A DNA stretch of 58,627 bases from an uncultured Ruminococcus sp. (lineage in GTDB: Bacteria > Bacillota > Clostridia > Oscillospirales > Ruminococcaceae): assembly GCA_910577575.1 (NCBI GenBank), contig CAJTOG010000007.1, positions 1 through 58,627 of the forward strand, in the 5' to 3' direction. How positions within the stretch are numbered: position 1 is the first letter of the stretch; the number at the start of each line of letters is the position of its first letter. The notes under the pieces were generated by a model. The model was not told where the DNA came from. It saw nothing but the letters and a program-made list of their open reading frames with translations, and did not search any database. Below are positions 16,127-25,521 of this stretch, in pieces. Position numbers and translations under genes: made by a program.

Positions 16127-16978
16127 TTGAAAAAAAGTTTGATTATTTCCGATTTGGATGGAACGCTTCTTAATTCAGACGGGAAACTTTCAGAGTATAC
16201 TGTTGGGACTCTGAACTGTCTGATAGATTGCGGAATGTATTTCACCTTTGCTACGGCACGGACAATTTATTCTGCAAAACCTATAACTTCAAAATTGAAT
16301 ATAAATGTACCTTGCATACTCAATAACGGAGCAAGTGTTTATGATATGAATATAGGAAAATATATAAGAAATGCCTGTATTTCATGTGAAGTTTCAGAAC
16401 GGATTATTTCTGTGTTCAGAAAAAATGATGTAAACTGTTTTATGTTTAAATTTGTTGACAATATATTGAGCACTTTTTATGATAAAGTAACAGATGAACT
16501 TATGAAAACTTATGTTGCTGAACGAAAGGAGAAATTTTTACATCCGTTTTTTGAATGCAATGATTTAGTCAGCGAAATTAATGGAAGTGAAATATATATT
16601 AATTCAACAGGAAGTTATGAAGACCTGCTCCCGATAAGAAATGCTGTTGCGGAAATAGAGGGTGCAGATTGTGCATTTTATAAGGATACATACACAGATA
16701 AGTGGTTTCTTGAAATTTTTTCAAATGAAGCTTCAAAGGCAAACGGTATCAAATTTTTGCGTAAGGCATACGGATTTGAACATATTATAGTTTTTGGCGA
16801 TAATCTGAATGACTTGAGTATGTTTGAAGAGGCTGATACAAAAATTGCTGTCGGAAATGCCCATCCTGATGTTAAAGATGCAGCAGATTTTATTGTTGGT
16901 TCAAATGATGATGACGGAGTTGCCCGAGAAATCAAAGAAAGATTTTTGTTTGATATGGCAACAAAGGGATTTCAATGA
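16127..16978 (+). CDS. Cof-type HAD-superfamily phosphatase
   Basis: 283 residues, full length for the Cof/YidA group of HAD hydrolases with a type IIB cap. Motif I is DLDGTLLNSDG (Asp nucleophile), motif II FATAR, motif III the Lys in the region NEASKANGIKFL, and motif IV FGDNLNDLSMF. Substrates are usually sugar phosphates, FMN or PLP and cannot be told here. Translation begins at TTG 16127 behind AGGAGATGAT. The TGA overlaps the ATG of the next gene by 4 bp, so the two are translationally coupled. Confidence 0.88.
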   Translation: MKKSLIISDLDGTLLNSDGKLSEYTVGTLNCLIDCGMYFTFATARTIYSAKPITSKLNINVPCILNNGASVYDMNIGKYIRNACISCEVSERIISVFRKNDVNCFMFKFVDNILSTFYDKVTDELMKTYVAERKEKFLHPFFECNDLVSEINGSEIYINSTGSYEDLLPIRNAVAEIEGADCAFYKDTYTDKWFLEIFSNEASKANGIKFLRKAYGFEHIIVFGDNLNDLSMFEEADTKIAVGNAHPDVKDAADFIVGSNDDDGVAREIKERFLFDMATKGFQ

Positions 16979-17688
16979 AAAAATCATATAAAAATGTATA
17001 CGGAACTAAGGAATATGATAAGTTTATTGATTCACAGCGTTATGTAATTGATGATAAATTTCTTGCCGGAACTGAAATTTATGAATTATCCGATGGTTTT
17101 TCCCTTGAAGTCAATATTTATGAAGACAGAGAAAAAAGAGAAAATTGTTCAGTTACATTAGCTGTACAGAAAGTAATTTTGAAAAATGAATATAAAACAT
17201 TATATGAATACTGTTGTTTTGATGACCATATAAAACCGTTTACAGAAATTATCCATCATAAAAACGGTCACAGATATTTTCCTTTTCATATTGATTTGTA
17301 TGGCATAAGCTGTCTTGATGTTGATACACTGGAAGTTTATAACTATATTCCGGAAGGTTATGAGCATGATTGTGAATATCCATACGGAGAATCTTTTATA
17401 ATAACTGATATTCACTATTATAAATAATAAAATCTCATTGCATACGGTGGTTGTTACTGGATAGGACCTTTGGAAGTATTGGCAGGTGATTTTTTAAATC
17501 CTTTGAATTTCAATCCGCATCTGATGAATCTGCGTTATATTTTTGACCCTGATTATGATTTTTATGATATAGATTTCAAGGAATGGAAAAACAACAGACT
17601 GTATGTTATATGTGATAATAAAGAAGAAAAATCAATAAGCATTAATGAGCTTAAAGATATGATAAATGAATTAACTGAGAAAGGATAA
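16975..17688 (+). pseudogene. Unknown accessory gene split by two adjacent in-frame stops
   Basis: A 150-residue frame (16975-17427) and a downstream 72-residue frame (17470-17688) are in the same phase. Reading through the TAA-TAA at 17425-17430 gives HYYK-stop-stop-NLIAYGGCYWIGPLEVL, a smooth continuation, so both pieces belong to one gene of about 237 codons. The product would be soluble and acidic, rich in Tyr and Asp. No family was recognised; it resembles small accessory or immunity-like proteins in size and charge only. The 3' part could start at TTG 17470 but lacks a clear ribosome binding site. It sits between a HAD phosphatase and iorA. Confidence 0.65.
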
Positions 17689-17695
17689 ATTAAAA

Positions 17696-19426
17696 ATGAA
17701 GAAATTAATGTTAGGAAATGAGGCATTTGCGAGAGGTTTGTATGAGGCAGGTTGTAGAATCATATCAAGCTACCCCGGAACTCCCTCTACTGAAATCACT
17801 GAGGAAGCTGCAAAATATGATGAAATGTATGCCGAATGGGCACCGAATGAAAAAGTTGCTATGGAAACAGCTTTGGGTGCGTCAATTGCAGGTGCAAGAA
17901 GTTTCTGCGGTATGAAGCACGTCGGACTGAATGTTGCTGCTGACCCTCTTTATACTGCTGCTTATACCGGTGTAAATGCAGGTCTTGTTATTGCTGTTGC
18001 TGATGACCAGGGAATGCATTCATCACAAAATGAACAGGACAGCCGTCATCATGCAATAGCTGCAAAAGTTCCGATGATTGAACCGTCTGATTCAGGTGAG
18101 TGCAAGGAATTTGTAAAGCTTGCGTTTGAATTATCGGAAAATTTTGATACACCTGTAATTGTGAGAATGTCAACAAGGGTTGCACACTCCCAGAGTATTG
18201 TGGAAACTGATAACAGGCAGGAACTTGAATTAAAGGAATATACGAAAACTCCGCAGAAATATGTCATGATGCCTGCTTATGCAAAAGGTCGTCATGTATT
18301 TGTTGAGGAGCGTACAGATAAGCTTGTTGAGTATGCCGAAACAAGTCCGCTCAATCGTGTGGAAATTTCTGAAAAAGCAGAGTTTGGTGTAATTACTAAC
18401 GGAGCAGCTTATCAGTATGTTAAAGAAGCACTCGGTGATAAAGCGTCTGTATTGAAATTAGGTATGGTTAATCCTATGCCTGTTAAGCTTATTCAGGATT
18501 TCGCTGAAAAATATGACAGAATAATAATCGTTGAGGAACTTGACGGAATTATTGAATCGCATTGTCGTAATATCGGGGTAAACAATGTTGAAGGAAAGAG
18601 TATTTTCGGCTGTATCGGTGAAATTAATCAGTCTGCTATTGCAGAAAAGCTTTTGGGTGAAAAAAAGGAATTTATTTCACTCGGTGAAAATATTCCTGTA
18701 CGTCCTCCGGTTATGTGTGCAGGCTGTCCGCATCGTGGATTGTTCTATTGTCTTAAAAAGTTAGGTGTAACGGTTTCGGGCGATATAGGCTGTTATACTC
18801 TTGGTGCGGCTGCTCCCCTTAATGCTATTGATACGACTATCTGTATGGGTGCGTCAATTTCCGGACTTCATGGATTCAATAAAGCACGCGGAGCTGAGGC
18901 GGAACATAAGAGCGTAGCAGTAATCGGCGATTCAACATTCATGCACAGCGGTATGACCGGACTGGTAAATATTGCCTATAATAATTCAAACTCTACGGTT
19001 ATCATACTTGATAACTCTATTACAGGCATGACAGGACATCAGCAGAATCCTACCACAGGAAAAAATTTAAAGGGAGACCCCGCTGCTGCCGTAAATCTTG
19101 AGGAGTTATGCAGAGCTATCGGAATCAAAAGAGTACGTGTAGTTGACCCTTATCATCTTGCAGAAACAGAAACAGCTATAAAAGAGGAACTGGAGGCAGA
19201 TGAAGCATCTGTAATTATTTCACGCCGTCCGTGTGCATTGCTTAAATACGTCAAGCATAATGCACCTTTCAGGGTTGATGCTGATAAGTGTATAGGATGC
19301 AAAGCCTGCATGAAACTTGGCTGTCCTGCAATTTCAATCAGGGACAGAAAAGCAGTTATTGACCATACACAGTGCGTAGGATGCGGAATATGCAAGGAGC
19401 AGTGTAAATTCGGAGCTATTGAATAA
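17696..19426 (+). CDS. iorA: Indolepyruvate:ferredoxin oxidoreductase, alpha subunit
   Basis: Catalytic subunit of the TPP-dependent enzyme that decarboxylates arylpyruvates (from Trp, Phe, Tyr) to aryl-acetyl-CoA and reduces ferredoxin. 576 residues: N-terminal pyrimidine-binding domain (SSYPGTPSTEITEEA), the CAGCPHRGLFY segment near 340, a TPP/Mg site GDIGCYTLG and GDSTFMHSG, and a C-terminal pair of [4Fe-4S] clusters in CIGCKACMKLGCP and CVGCGICKEQC. All expected parts are present. iorB lies 1.3 kb downstream, separated by decayed genes, and paaK follows it; together they would convert aromatic amino acids to aryl acids or the reverse. Confidence 0.93.
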   Translation: MKKLMLGNEAFARGLYEAGCRIISSYPGTPSTEITEEAAKYDEMYAEWAPNEKVAMETALGASIAGARSFCGMKHVGLNVAADPLYTAAYTGVNAGLVIAVADDQGMHSSQNEQDSRHHAIAAKVPMIEPSDSGECKEFVKLAFELSENFDTPVIVRMSTRVAHSQSIVETDNRQELELKEYTKTPQKYVMMPAYAKGRHVFVEERTDKLVEYAETSPLNRVEISEKAEFGVITNGAAYQYVKEALGDKASVLKLGMVNPMPVKLIQDFAEKYDRIIIVEELDGIIESHCRNIGVNNVEGKSIFGCIGEINQSAIAEKLLGEKKEFISLGENIPVRPPVMCAGCPHRGLFYCLKKLGVTVSGDIGCYTLGAAAPLNAIDTTICMGASISGLHGFNKARGAEAEHKSVAVIGDSTFMHSGMTGLVNIAYNNSNSTVIILDNSITGMTGHQQNPTTGKNLKGDPAAAVNLEELCRAIGIKRVRVVDPYHLAETETAIKEELEADEASVIISRRPCALLKYVKHNAPFRVDADKCIGCKACMKLGCPAISIRDRKAVIDHTQCVGCGICKEQCKFGAIE

Positions 19427-19654
19427 GTATGATTATATAAATATTCTCAGATTTGTTTTCAGTGACGGCGAAAAATATCTGATATGACATGAAAACGAGA
19501 ACGGCAGGGATGTTATTGAAATCAGGAATAATAAGATACTGATGTTCGATACGCTTGAATTTGCTGAAAAATTTATAAGTTGTTTTTAGGAAATAACCAG
19601 CCTTCTGTCACATCCGACAATGAATGCTATATTCCTGTATTTACAAGAAAATAA
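19427..19654 (+). pseudogene. Remnant of a small unknown gene
   Basis: From 19429 one frame reads YINILRFVFSDGEKYLI, then a TGA, HENENGRDVIEIRNNKIL and MFDTLEFAEKFI, then TAG. In the next frame GNNQPSVTSDNECYIPVFTR ends at 19654. The protein-like content across a nonsense codon and a frameshift indicates a decayed gene of about 75 codons. No family was recognised. No intact gene lies in 19427-19723. Confidence 0.5.
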
Positions 19655-19723
19655 CGAAAAAATATCAGGATAATCTTGTCATATGGTATTGATTTTATAT
19701 ATAAAAATATGGAGTGATTTATT

Positions 19724-20095
19724 ATGAATGAAATTTATACAGAATTTAAGAAATGGCTTGACAATCTTATTGAAAATAACAAAATGCCGGAAAACACTTT
19801 GTCATACTGTTTCAATCTCTATGAGGAATCAGCAGAGGACAGTGTTTATAGTGTTCAGCTTGTTGCGTGTGATAAGTTTGATGAGAATGATTCTGACTGG
19901 GCTTGTGAGGAAGTATGGTCATCTGGAGAAAATATTTTCTGTATTGAGCTTTCAGATGAACAGGAAAAAGACTGGAGTGCCGCACAGACTCTTATAAAGT
20001 CATGGGTTCAGGAATATATGAGAGACTGTGAAATCTTGTCCTCAAAGCCTGTAGGTATAGGATTTATTGACGGTGAGCTTGAACTGATTGAATAA
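19724..20095 (+). CDS. Small acidic hypothetical protein between iorA and iorB
   Basis: 123 residues, intact, with a GGAG ribosome binding site 9 bases before ATG 19724. The product is soluble, very acidic and rich in Trp and Cys (DSDWACEEVW), with no signal peptide or membrane helix. It resembles the small acidic proteins seen as immunity partners or antirestriction-like proteins in general character only; no family was recognised. It lies between two decayed genes that separate iorA from iorB, so it is probably a recent accessory insertion and not part of the oxidoreductase. Confidence 0.6.
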   Translation: MNEIYTEFKKWLDNLIENNKMPENTLSYCFNLYEESAEDSVYSVQLVACDKFDENDSDWACEEVWSSGENIFCIELSDEQEKDWSAAQTLIKSWVQEYMRDCEILSSKPVGIGFIDGELELIE

Positions 20096-20109
20096 TAAAA
20101 AAAGAGAAA

Positions 20110-20702
20110 TTTAAAATAATTCTTCGGGATACGATGATTTCAGACCATATGCTGGAGAATCAGCAGTAGTTACTGCACTTAAGGAAATTTTGGGAGCAGT
20201 TATCGGTTCAATTTCTGGAATGGCTCTTTGAATTATTCTCTAAAAATTCGGATTTGTTTTTTCAGCTGTCGGAATCTTATAGGATTGGGAATATTTCTTG
20301 GATTCAGTAAAATGACTAAGAGCGGAGAAATTTCTATTTGGATGACTTTTGTGATTTTTATTGATGTATTTGCTTCATCAATGATTTTGACTGAAAAAAT
20401 TATCTGGATATGGGAGCTTGTCTCGGCTTTTAAAGAGTATCTCCCAACTTTCCAGAAAGATATTATATCAGGTGTTATGTCAGAAGATTCTTCTCTTACA
20501 GGAGCAGATATTTGTGTATAATCAACTTGTAAAGGAAAACTTTGGTGTAACAGAAGGCATTTTCGGAGAATGTTTTTCAAATTTCAGCGTACTGCTTGAA
20601 AACCTGGAGATGAAAGGCGAATATATAGCCTCACTTGTAAAAAGCTGTCTTTTCGGCTTGATAGGTGAAATCGCACTTTTTTCAAAAATTGGTAAGAATT
20701 AA
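20110..20702 (+). pseudogene. Multiply frameshifted unknown gene between iorA and iorB
   Basis: Three consecutive frames carry protein-like sequence: GYDDFRPYAGESAVVTALKE to a TGA at about 20229; a second frame with ELVSAFKEYLPTFQKDII ending at 20520; and a third with NQLVKENFGVTEGIFGECF ending at 20702. They abut each other in order, as expected for one gene of about 190 codons with at least two indels. It has several hydrophobic stretches. No family was recognised. Confidence 0.5.
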
Positions 20703-20721
20703 TATATAGGAGAGGATAATT

Positions 20722-21297
20722 ATGGAAACAAAATCAATTATGATAGTAGGCGTAGGCGGACAAGGTTCACTGCTTGCATCAAGACTTTTGGGAAATGTAT
20801 TGCTCGCACAGGGATATGACGTAAAGGTAAGCGAAGTTCACGGAATGAGTCAGAGGGGCGGTTCTGTTGTTACATATGTCAGGTATGGAGAAAAGGTATA
20901 TTCACCGGTAATTGAAAAAGGAGAGGCTGACGCAGTAATTTCATTTGAACTTCTGGAAGCTTCACGCTGTCTTCCTTATCTTAAAAAGGGCGGAAAGCTT
21001 ATTACCTCAACTCAGCAGATTGACCCCATGCCAGTTATTACTGGAGCTATGGAATATCCTGAAAACCTTGTTGAAAAACTTGAATCGGCTGGTGTTGACG
21101 TTACTACCGTTGACGCTCTTTCACTTGCTGAGCAGGCAGGTACATCAAAGGCTTCAAATGTTGTGCTTATGGGAGTCCTTGCTTCAAAGATGGATTTTCC
21201 TGACGAACTTTGGCAAAACGCACTTGAACAGTGTGTACCGCCTAAATTCCTCGAACTCAACAAAAAGGCTTTTGCACTGGGTAGGAATTTTGTATGA
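20722..21297 (+). CDS. iorB: Indolepyruvate:ferredoxin oxidoreductase, beta subunit
   Basis: 191 residues of the gamma domain of 2-oxoacid:ferredoxin oxidoreductases: N-terminal GVGGQGSLLASRLLGNVLL, then VSEVHGMSQRGGSVV, both diagnostic. It partners IorA in CoA-dependent oxidative decarboxylation of arylpyruvates. Length is normal for IorB. The ribosome binding site AGGAGAGG lies 11 bases upstream of ATG 20722. iorA and iorB are usually adjacent; here about 1.3 kb of mostly broken genes separates them, and another broken gene separates iorB from paaK. Confidence 0.92.
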   Translation: METKSIMIVGVGGQGSLLASRLLGNVLLAQGYDVKVSEVHGMSQRGGSVVTYVRYGEKVYSPVIEKGEADAVISFELLEASRCLPYLKKGGKLITSTQQIDPMPVITGAMEYPENLVEKLESAGVDVTTVDALSLAEQAGTSKASNVVLMGVLASKMDFPDELWQNALEQCVPPKFLELNKKAFALGRNFV

Positions 21298-21795
21298 TGA
21301 CACCTTTTGAACTTGTGGAAGCTCAAAAGGTCGTAAAGAAGATAGTATGCACACATAAAAAAGGTGTTATACGCAATATAAATACTTTAGGAAACTGTTT
21401 GGGAAAATTCTTTTTAACAAGGGTAAAATAACCATTGGAATTAAAGATGCTTGTACTATATGGGTTTATGCCTGTATATTCGAGGATATTGCATATAATC
21501 ATGATTATTCACGGTACTGTTCATGTAAGGGTGAAGATTATGCAGACAAGTACATAAAAGCCTGTGAAAAAAATAAAGGAAGAATTTTACACAAAAAAGT
21601 TTATCAGGGAAATATAAAATTTTAGATAATATAGTTTGTGGTCTGAATGAAGTTGCAGCCATTCCCTCAAATGTTGATTCAGAAATGATGAAACGAATGA
21701 ATCGTGTGAGCAGGGCTGACGGAAATGCACTCAGAAAAACTTTACTGTCTTTAATGGAAAATTTAAGTAGATGGCAGAATACTTTTAATAAATAA
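21294..21795 (+). pseudogene. Decayed unknown gene between iorB and paaK
   Basis: The sequence opens with MTPFELVEAQKVVKKIVC, overlapping the iorB stop, and stops at 21431. A second frame reads GIKDACTIWVYACIFEDIAY to KKVYQGN, and a third NIVCGLNEVAAIPSNVDSE to a TAA at 21795. Consecutive pieces in three frames show a single gene of about 165 codons with at least two frameshifts. No family was recognised. Confidence 0.5.
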
Positions 21796-21811
21796 GGAGG
21801 AATTTAAACCA

Positions 21812-23119
21812 ATGGAAAGATATTGGAATGAAGAAATCGAATGTATGCCCCGTGAGGATATGAAAAAATTACAGGATGAACGTCTTGTTGCACAAGTTAA
21901 GCACGTTTATGAGAATGTAAAATATTATCATGACTTAATGGATGAAAAGGGAGTTAAACCTGAAGACATTAAATCAACGGATGATTTGCACAAGCTTCCG
22001 TTTTTAACAAAAGCAGATTTACGTGAAGCTTATCCGTATGGACTTCTTGCAAAACCGCTCAGTGAATGTGTAAGAATTCAGTCAACAAGCGGAACAACAG
22101 GAAAACGTGTTGTTGCATTCTATACTCAGCATGACATTGACTTATGGGAAAATTGCTGTGCAAGGGCTATCACTGCGGCAGGCGGTACTGATGAGGATGT
22201 TTGTCAGGTATGCTATGGATACGGACTTTTTACAGGCGGTCCGGGATTAAACGGCGGTTCACATAAAGTCGGTTGTCTTACTCTTCCTATGTCAAGCGGC
22301 AATACAGAGCGACAGATTACATTCATGCGTGATTTAGGTTCAACAATTCTTTGCTGTACTCCGTCATATGCTGCATATATCGGTGAAACTCTTCATGATA
22401 TGGGATATACTACAGATGACATAAAACTGAAGGCAGGTATTTTCGGTGCAGAGCCGTGGACCGAGGAAATGCGTCATTCAATTGAAAAATCACTCGGAAT
22501 CAAGGCATATGACATATATGGTCTTACTGAAACAAGCGGTCCGGGTGTGTCATTTGAGTGCAGTGAACAGACTGGTATGCATATCAATGAAGACCATTTT
22601 ATTCCTGAGATTATCAATCCTGATACCGGTGAAGTGCTTCCGGAAGGTGAAGTAGGTGAGCTTGTTTTCACAAGTATAACCAAAGAAGCATTCCCCCTTC
22701 TGCGTTACAGAACAAGGGATTTATGTGTTCTTTCAAGAAAGAAATGCTCATGCGGACGTACTCTTATAAAAATGAGCAAGCCAATGGGAAGAAGTGACGA
22801 TATGCTTATTATCCGTGGAGTAAACGTTTTCCCGTCACAGATTGAAACTGTACTTATTGAACAGGGTTATTCACCAAATTATCTTATTGAGGTTGACAGA
22901 ATGAATAACACTGATACTCTTGATATAAGCATTGAAATGAATCCTACTCAGGCAGATTCAGCAGGCGAGGATATTCAGATGTACGAAAAAACACTTGCAA
23001 GTTCCATAAAAACCATGCTTGGAATAAGTCCCAAAGTTCATCTTGTAAATCCAAAATCAATTGCAAGAAGCGAGGGAAAAGCTGTACGTGTTATTGATAA
23101 GCGCAAGCTCCATGATTAA
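21812..23119 (+). CDS. paaK: Phenylacetate-CoA ligase
   Basis: Activates phenylacetate or another aryl acid with ATP and CoA; in anaerobes with IorAB it often runs with the oxidoreductase to interconvert aryl acids, aryl-acetyl-CoA and aromatic amino acids, or to gain ATP. 435 residues, full PaaK length, with the AMP-binding motif QSTSGTTGKRV, YGLTETSGPG, the hinge region RTRDLC and GRSDDMLIIRGVNVFPSQ. A perfect AAGGAGG lies 12 bases before ATG 21812. It is the last gene of the iorA-iorB cluster; a consensus promoter begins right after it. Confidence 0.92.
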   Translation: MERYWNEEIECMPREDMKKLQDERLVAQVKHVYENVKYYHDLMDEKGVKPEDIKSTDDLHKLPFLTKADLREAYPYGLLAKPLSECVRIQSTSGTTGKRVVAFYTQHDIDLWENCCARAITAAGGTDEDVCQVCYGYGLFTGGPGLNGGSHKVGCLTLPMSSGNTERQITFMRDLGSTILCCTPSYAAYIGETLHDMGYTTDDIKLKAGIFGAEPWTEEMRHSIEKSLGIKAYDIYGLTETSGPGVSFECSEQTGMHINEDHFIPEIINPDTGEVLPEGEVGELVFTSITKEAFPLLRYRTRDLCVLSRKKCSCGRTLIKMSKPMGRSDDMLIIRGVNVFPSQIETVLIEQGYSPNYLIEVDRMNNTDTLDISIEMNPTQADSAGEDIQMYEKTLASSIKTMLGISPKVHLVNPKSIARSEGKAVRVIDKRKLHD

Positions 23120-23150
23120 AATAAGACTGTAAAAAAATGTTCAGAAGTAC

Positions 23151-23179
23151 TTGACAAATTTATATCAAAATTGTATAAT
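23151..23179 (+). promoter_or_regulatory. Consensus promoter upstream of the zinc-ribbon gene
   Basis: TTGACA (23151-23156), 17 bases, TATAAT (23174-23179). Confidence 0.85.
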
Positions 23180-23250
23180 ATAAGTACAGGTATGCAGGGG
23201 CTTTATAAAAGAATCTGTATGAACGTATATTTTTTATAGGAGTGATAAGA

Positions 23251-23652
23251 ATGAGCATTATTGATAAAATCGGAGATGTCAGCAGAGGCGTTTCTGATAA
23301 GACAAAAAGTATGTCTGAAGCAAGTAATCTCAAAAGAAAAATTCTTTATGAGCAGGAGCGAATTGTTGAGATTTTTGCAGATATCGGTAAAAAATACTAT
23401 AAAAATCCAAATGAAGACCCCGCAGTTCTCAAGGTTTTATGTGATGATATTGACCAGAGACGCAGAAGAATCAAGAAAATGCATTTTGAGCTTAATGGAA
23501 TTAAGGGACAGAAAATCTGTCCTAAATGTAAAGCAGAAGTAAGTGAAAATTTCCAGTTTTGCGGAAAGTGCGGCACAAGAGTGCCTGAAGTTCTTGATGA
23601 TGATTTCTTTGCATTTGAATCTTCTGACGAAAATGGTATTCAGGGTGCTTAA
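23251..23652 (+). CDS. Zinc-ribbon protein with N-terminal coiled coil
   Basis: 133 residues: a charged helical, coiled-coil-like region (about 1-85) and a C-terminal zinc ribbon made of CPKCKAEV and CGKCGTRV. The tail is acidic. Such short zinc-ribbon proteins are common in Clostridia and have no settled role. ATG 23251 is chosen because the upstream GTG at 23242 forms part of the AGGAGTG ribosome binding site. It has its own consensus promoter and a terminator directly behind it, so it is monocistronic and probably well expressed. Confidence 0.72.
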   Translation: MSIIDKIGDVSRGVSDKTKSMSEASNLKRKILYEQERIVEIFADIGKKYYKNPNEDPAVLKVLCDDIDQRRRRIKKMHFELNGIKGQKICPKCKAEVSENFQFCGKCGTRVPEVLDDDFFAFESSDENGIQGA

Positions 23653-23657
23653 TGTAG

Positions 23658-23719
23658 ATTCAGATAATAACATCTGAATTTTTGTGGCTGTTCCGGTCTG
23701 AGGGACAGCCTGTTTTTTG
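23658..23719 (+). terminator. Two tandem intrinsic terminators
   Basis: First, ATTCAGAT (23658-23665) with ATCTGAAT (23672-23679) and a T run to 23683. Second, GGCTGT...ACAGCC (about 23686-23711) followed by TGTTTTTT. Both precede the lipase gene, whose start lies only 12 bases after the second T run. Confidence 0.8.
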
Positions 23720-23730
23720 GTGAGATTATT

Positions 23731-25050
23731 ATGAAGAAAATAATAGATTTAATTTTCCTGATATTGTTCTGCAATATTGTTCCACTTTGTACTGAGCTGA
23801 GCCTTTCGGAGCCTTTAAAAATTGTTCTTGCTCTTGTTCTTTCAGTTATATTTATTTTTAGTCTTTTCAGGAATGAAAAAATTCCGGTAAAAAGCTCACG
23901 TTTAAAAGTGCTGAAGCGTGGGACAAGCCTTGTATGGATTGCAGGAATGGCAGTAATTCCTGCAATTGTTGTAATAGTTTTTTATTTTATCCATTCCGAA
24001 GCCGATATACTTCCGAAAATTTTTTCCGTTGTTATACCGCTCTTTGCTATTGCCATAATGTTTTTTGACGGATTTATACGTATAACAGTAAGTTCAAAGC
24101 AGATTAAAATTATGGATTATATATTGCTTATGCTTTTCTGGTGGATTCCTGTCATAAATTTGGTTCTCATTTATAAATTTTACAAAAAGGCAAAGCGTGA
24201 GTATTTTTTTGAATCCGATAAAATAGAGCTTGAAAATGCCCGTGCTGAAAATGAAATCTGTAAAACAAAATACCCTGTTGTTATGGTACATGGAATTTTT
24301 TTTCGTGACTGGCAGCTTATGAATTACTGGGGAAGAGTTCCGGCAAGTCTTATCAGGAACGGAGCAACTGTTTACTATGGCAATCAACAGTCTGCACTTT
24401 CTGTACCCGACAGTGCAGAGGAGCTGAAAAATACTATTTTAAAGGTAATAAACGAAACAGGTGCAGAAAAGGTAAATATTATAGCTCATTCAAAAGGTGG
24501 ACTTGATTCACGCTATGCAATAAGCAGTCTTGGGCTTGACAAATATGTTGCCACGCTTACTACTATAAATACGCCTCACGGCGGTTGTGACATGGTTGAT
24601 TATTTAATGAGCAAGTTTTCTGATAAAACTGTAAACAGTATTGCAAGGAAATATAATAAAATCTTTCATAAGCTGGGAGACAAAGAACCGGATTTCATTT
24701 CAGGCATAAAAGATTTAAGTCCTGTTCGCCTTAAGGAACTGGAAAGCAAAATGCTTGATTCTCCTGATGTTTCATACAGAAGCTGTATGTCATGCATGAA
24801 GAATGTATTTTCTGCCGGACTGCCTCTTAATATCGGATATTTAATAATAAAGAAACTCAATGGTGAAAATGATGGGCTTGTATGGGTTGAGTCCGCAAAA
24901 CACGGCACTTTCAGAATGGTAAAAGCGTCGGGAACAAGAGGTATAAGTCACGGTGATACAATAGATTTATTCAGAGAAAATATTGATGGCTATGATATCC
25001 GTGAATTTTATACCGGTCTTGTTGCGGAACTTAAACAACAGGGTTATTGA
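23731..25050 (+). CDS. Membrane-associated alpha/beta-hydrolase (lipase-like)
   Basis: 439 residues. The first 160 residues contain four to five hydrophobic helices. The rest is a lipase-type hydrolase: oxyanion-region motif VMVHGIF, nucleophile elbow AHSKGG (Ser in A-H-S-x-G), INTPHGG and a late histidine in GISHGDT. The substrate is likely a lipid or ester at the membrane. Translation starts at ATG 23731 with a weak GGTGAG site. Transcription from the upstream gene should be stopped by two terminators, so expression probably depends on read-through or on an unrecognised promoter. The last 7 bp overlap the convergent gene. Confidence 0.78.
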   Translation: MKKIIDLIFLILFCNIVPLCTELSLSEPLKIVLALVLSVIFIFSLFRNEKIPVKSSRLKVLKRGTSLVWIAGMAVIPAIVVIVFYFIHSEADILPKIFSVVIPLFAIAIMFFDGFIRITVSSKQIKIMDYILLMLFWWIPVINLVLIYKFYKKAKREYFFESDKIELENARAENEICKTKYPVVMVHGIFFRDWQLMNYWGRVPASLIRNGATVYYGNQQSALSVPDSAEELKNTILKVINETGAEKVNIIAHSKGGLDSRYAISSLGLDKYVATLTTINTPHGGCDMVDYLMSKFSDKTVNSIARKYNKIFHKLGDKEPDFISGIKDLSPVRLKELESKMLDSPDVSYRSCMSCMKNVFSAGLPLNIGYLIIKKLNGENDGLVWVESAKHGTFRMVKASGTRGISHGDTIDLFRENIDGYDIREFYTGLVAELKQQGY

Positions 25051-25424
25051 TTGAACCTTTTATAAATAATTCGGCTGAGAAAGAATGCAGGTATACACAG
25101 AAGAAACCATAAAGTTGAATACAGCGGACAAATCTGACCCATGACATTAAACGGACGGTCTGAATAATCCCATACGTGCCAGTCCATAATTATATTGTCA
25201 AAAACTCCTACCAAAAATTCAATACTTGTAATTATTGCTGCACCTATTGCACAGCTTTTTATAAGAGTCATGGTTTTGTTGCTGTTAATGATATAAAGTA
25301 TGGTCATAACCAGCCCGCCTGTGAGACACATGGTCCAATGAGTGTAACTTCTGCACATAATTTCAATGAAACCATATACAAAATAACCCATAAGAAAATT
25401 AAAAAGATATTGTGAAAATTTCAT
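25044..25424 (-). CDS. CmpB-like small membrane protein (putative ABC-transporter type IV)
   Basis: 126 residues with four hydrophobic helices. The opening FLMGYFVYGFIEIMCRSYTH and the FNVMGQICPLYSTLWFLLC segment match the PF06541 (ABC_trans_CmpB) family, which is widespread in Clostridia and has no proven transport role. A second, longer member lies at 47032-47550. It is convergent with the lipase gene and divergent from malQ. Confidence 0.72.
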   Translation of the reverse strand: MKFSQYLFNFLMGYFVYGFIEIMCRSYTHWTMCLTGGLVMTILYIINSNKTMTLIKSCAIGAAIITSIEFLVGVFDNIIMDWHVWDYSDRPFNVMGQICPLYSTLWFLLCIPAFFLSRIIYKRFNQ

Positions 25425-25521
25425 AAAAACACCTCGTTTTTATGTATTATACGGAATATCTGTAAAAATATACATGATAAAGATAATAAATTTTTTTAAT
25501 TTGAAAGGAGTTTTTTAAGGA

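Noticed and set aside
23731..25050. Lipase gene as part of the zinc-ribbon transcript
   Set aside because: Two good terminators separate them; co-transcription would need read-through.
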